Position numbers and translations under genes: made by a program. From an archaeon (GTDB taxonomy: Archaea > Thermoproteota > Nitrososphaeria > Nitrososphaerales > UBA183), in assembly GCA_021828185.1 (NCBI GenBank), contig JAKASI010000028.1, positions 1 through 5,351 on the forward strand: 5,351 bases of DNA, read 5' to 3'. The notes below the pieces were generated by a model. It ran no database searches and had not been told where the DNA came from. It saw only the letters and a list, made by a program, of their open reading frames with translations. This document shows positions 4,713 to 5,351 of the stretch, one piece after another (positions within the stretch are counted from its first letter, which is position 1; the number at the start of each line of letters is the position of its first letter).

Positions 4713-5351
4713 TTGGGCAAGCGGGCGATTTCAGCGACCGCGGATTCTGTCAGACGCCTCACGGTTACCAAGCAGCGACTGGCTGGGGAGCGACCAAGGA
4801 AGGCGACCCGTGAAGACATCGTTTCGGTGATCCGGGACCTCGCCTACGTCCAGTGGGACCCGGTCACCATCGTCGCGCCTTCGCACGCGATCTCTCTCTG
4901 GAGCAGAATAGGGGACTTCAGAAACTCGGACCTTGAAGGCCTCCTTTGGGACGAGCGGAGGGTCTTCGAGCACTGGACCCCCATCGCGTCCATCGTTCTG
5001 ACCGAAGACTACCCCCTGTACAGTCACCTGATGAAGAGGTACCCCGAGTCGCTGTCGAAGTCCTGGAGGAACCACATACCAAGGGCGAAGAAGTTCCTCG
5101 CAGAGCACCGCGGGCTGCGTAAGAACATTCTGAGGGAACTGGAGGGGGGCCCCCTCCTGCTGAACCAGTTCGGTGACTACGTCAAGACGAAGAGGTCTTC
5201 CGACGGGTGGAGCACGGGCAACGACGTCTCCAACATGCTGTTCCACCTCCTCATGAAGGGAGAGGTGATGGTCGTCGGCCACGCGGGGAACCAGAACGTC
5301 TGGGGCCTCACCAAGGACTTCCTGCCAGAGAGGGTCTTGGAGCAGGACATT
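4713..5351 (+). CDS. YcaQ/AlkX-like DNA glycosylase (HTH_42 winged-helix family), 3' end outside window
   Basis: A continuous frame of 213 codons runs from TTG 4713 to the right edge. It matches the N-terminal half of the HTH_42 / YcaQ family, whose full members have about 380-410 residues. The N-terminus has LTVTKQRLAGERPRKATRED (16-35), then YVQWDPVTIVAPSH (45-58), the family's catalytic segment. Here it reads Gln47-Trp48-Asp49, the QxD form of YcaQ-like enzymes rather than the QxQ form of AlkZ-like ones. Next come LWSRIGDF, LLWDERRVFEHWTPIASI and, near the end, a winged-helix part with LFHLLMKGEVMVV. Characterised relatives remove alkylated bases and unhook interstrand crosslinks. The TTG is chosen because TAG lies five codons upstream and a TATA-like box fits a leaderless start; no ATG is available before the conserved region. 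It is divergent from the ABC operon. Confidence 0.83.
   Translation, partial: MGKRAISATADSVRRLTVTKQRLAGERPRKATREDIVSVIRDLAYVQWDPVTIVAPSHAISLWSRIGDFRNSDLEGLLWDERRVFEHWTPIASIVLTEDYPLYSHLMKRYPESLSKSWRNHIPRAKKFLAEHRGLRKNILRELEGGPLLLNQFGDYVKTKRSSDGWSTGNDVSNMLFHLLMKGEVMVVGHAGNQNVWGLTKDFLPERVLEQDI

Noticed and set aside
4603..4830. 75-codon plus-strand frame starting at ATG 4606 or nearby
   Set aside because: It is rich in Pro, Arg and Ser, has no motifs, and overlaps the YcaQ-like gene in another phase.
4731..5282. 183-codon minus-strand open frame
   Set aside because: It lies antisense to the YcaQ-like gene, whose sense translation has clear family motifs. The antisense protein has no recognisable domain.

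Overview
The window looks like part of a moderately high-GC archaeal chromosome. The evidence is the gap-TATA promoter style: TATA-like boxes lie about 28-36 bases before the first gene of each transcription unit and no Shine-Dalgarno site is present there, whereas the internal genes tusA and the SQR-like gene have Shine-Dalgarno sites of the GGTGA type. The protein families also fit an archaeon: a small coiled-coil protein, a soluble DsrE2-like protein, and a short single-chain ABC-2 permease. I cannot place it to phylum; a TACK lineage (Thaumarchaeota or Bathyarchaeia-like) or a Thermoplasmatota relative would both be reasonable. No tRNA, rRNA, CRISPR array or insertion sequence was seen.

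Layout. Bases 1-269 hold the 3' part of a coiled-coil gene running in from the left edge. Bases 270-615 hold no convincing intact gene, but have traces of decayed coding sequence and a promoter. Bases 616-2643 are a tight three-gene plus-strand operon: a DsrE2-like sulfurtransferase, TusA, and an SQR/flavocytochrome c sulfide dehydrogenase-like flavoprotein, with gaps of 10 and 8 bases. Bases 2644-2957 separate this operon from convergent minus-strand genes and contain what looks like the 5' stump of a RibD-C/dihydrofolate-reductase-like gene. Bases 2958-4542 (minus strand) encode an ABC exporter, ATPase first and permease second. Bases 4543-4712 form a divergent promoter region. Bases 4713-5351 carry the first 213 codons of a YcaQ/AlkX-type (HTH_42) DNA glycosylase that leaves the right edge; its frame has no standard ATG start, only TTG at 4713.

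How the genes work together. The operon reads as a sulfur-trafficking module. The flavoprotein would oxidise sulfide or a related thiol at a Cys161/Cys333 pair and pass electrons to the membrane, while TusA (Cys17) and the DsrE2-like protein (Cys127) carry the sulfane sulfur as persulfide or thiosulfonate. The usual downstream partner, the sHdr complex, is not in the window. The ABC exporter and the YcaQ-like glycosylase are divergently placed and could share control; a joint role in toxin efflux and DNA repair is only a guess.

I found no clearly new system. The points most worth checking are the sHdr-free DsrE2-TusA-SQR operon, the truncated RibD-C-like gene, and the decayed coding traces in front of the sulfur operon.
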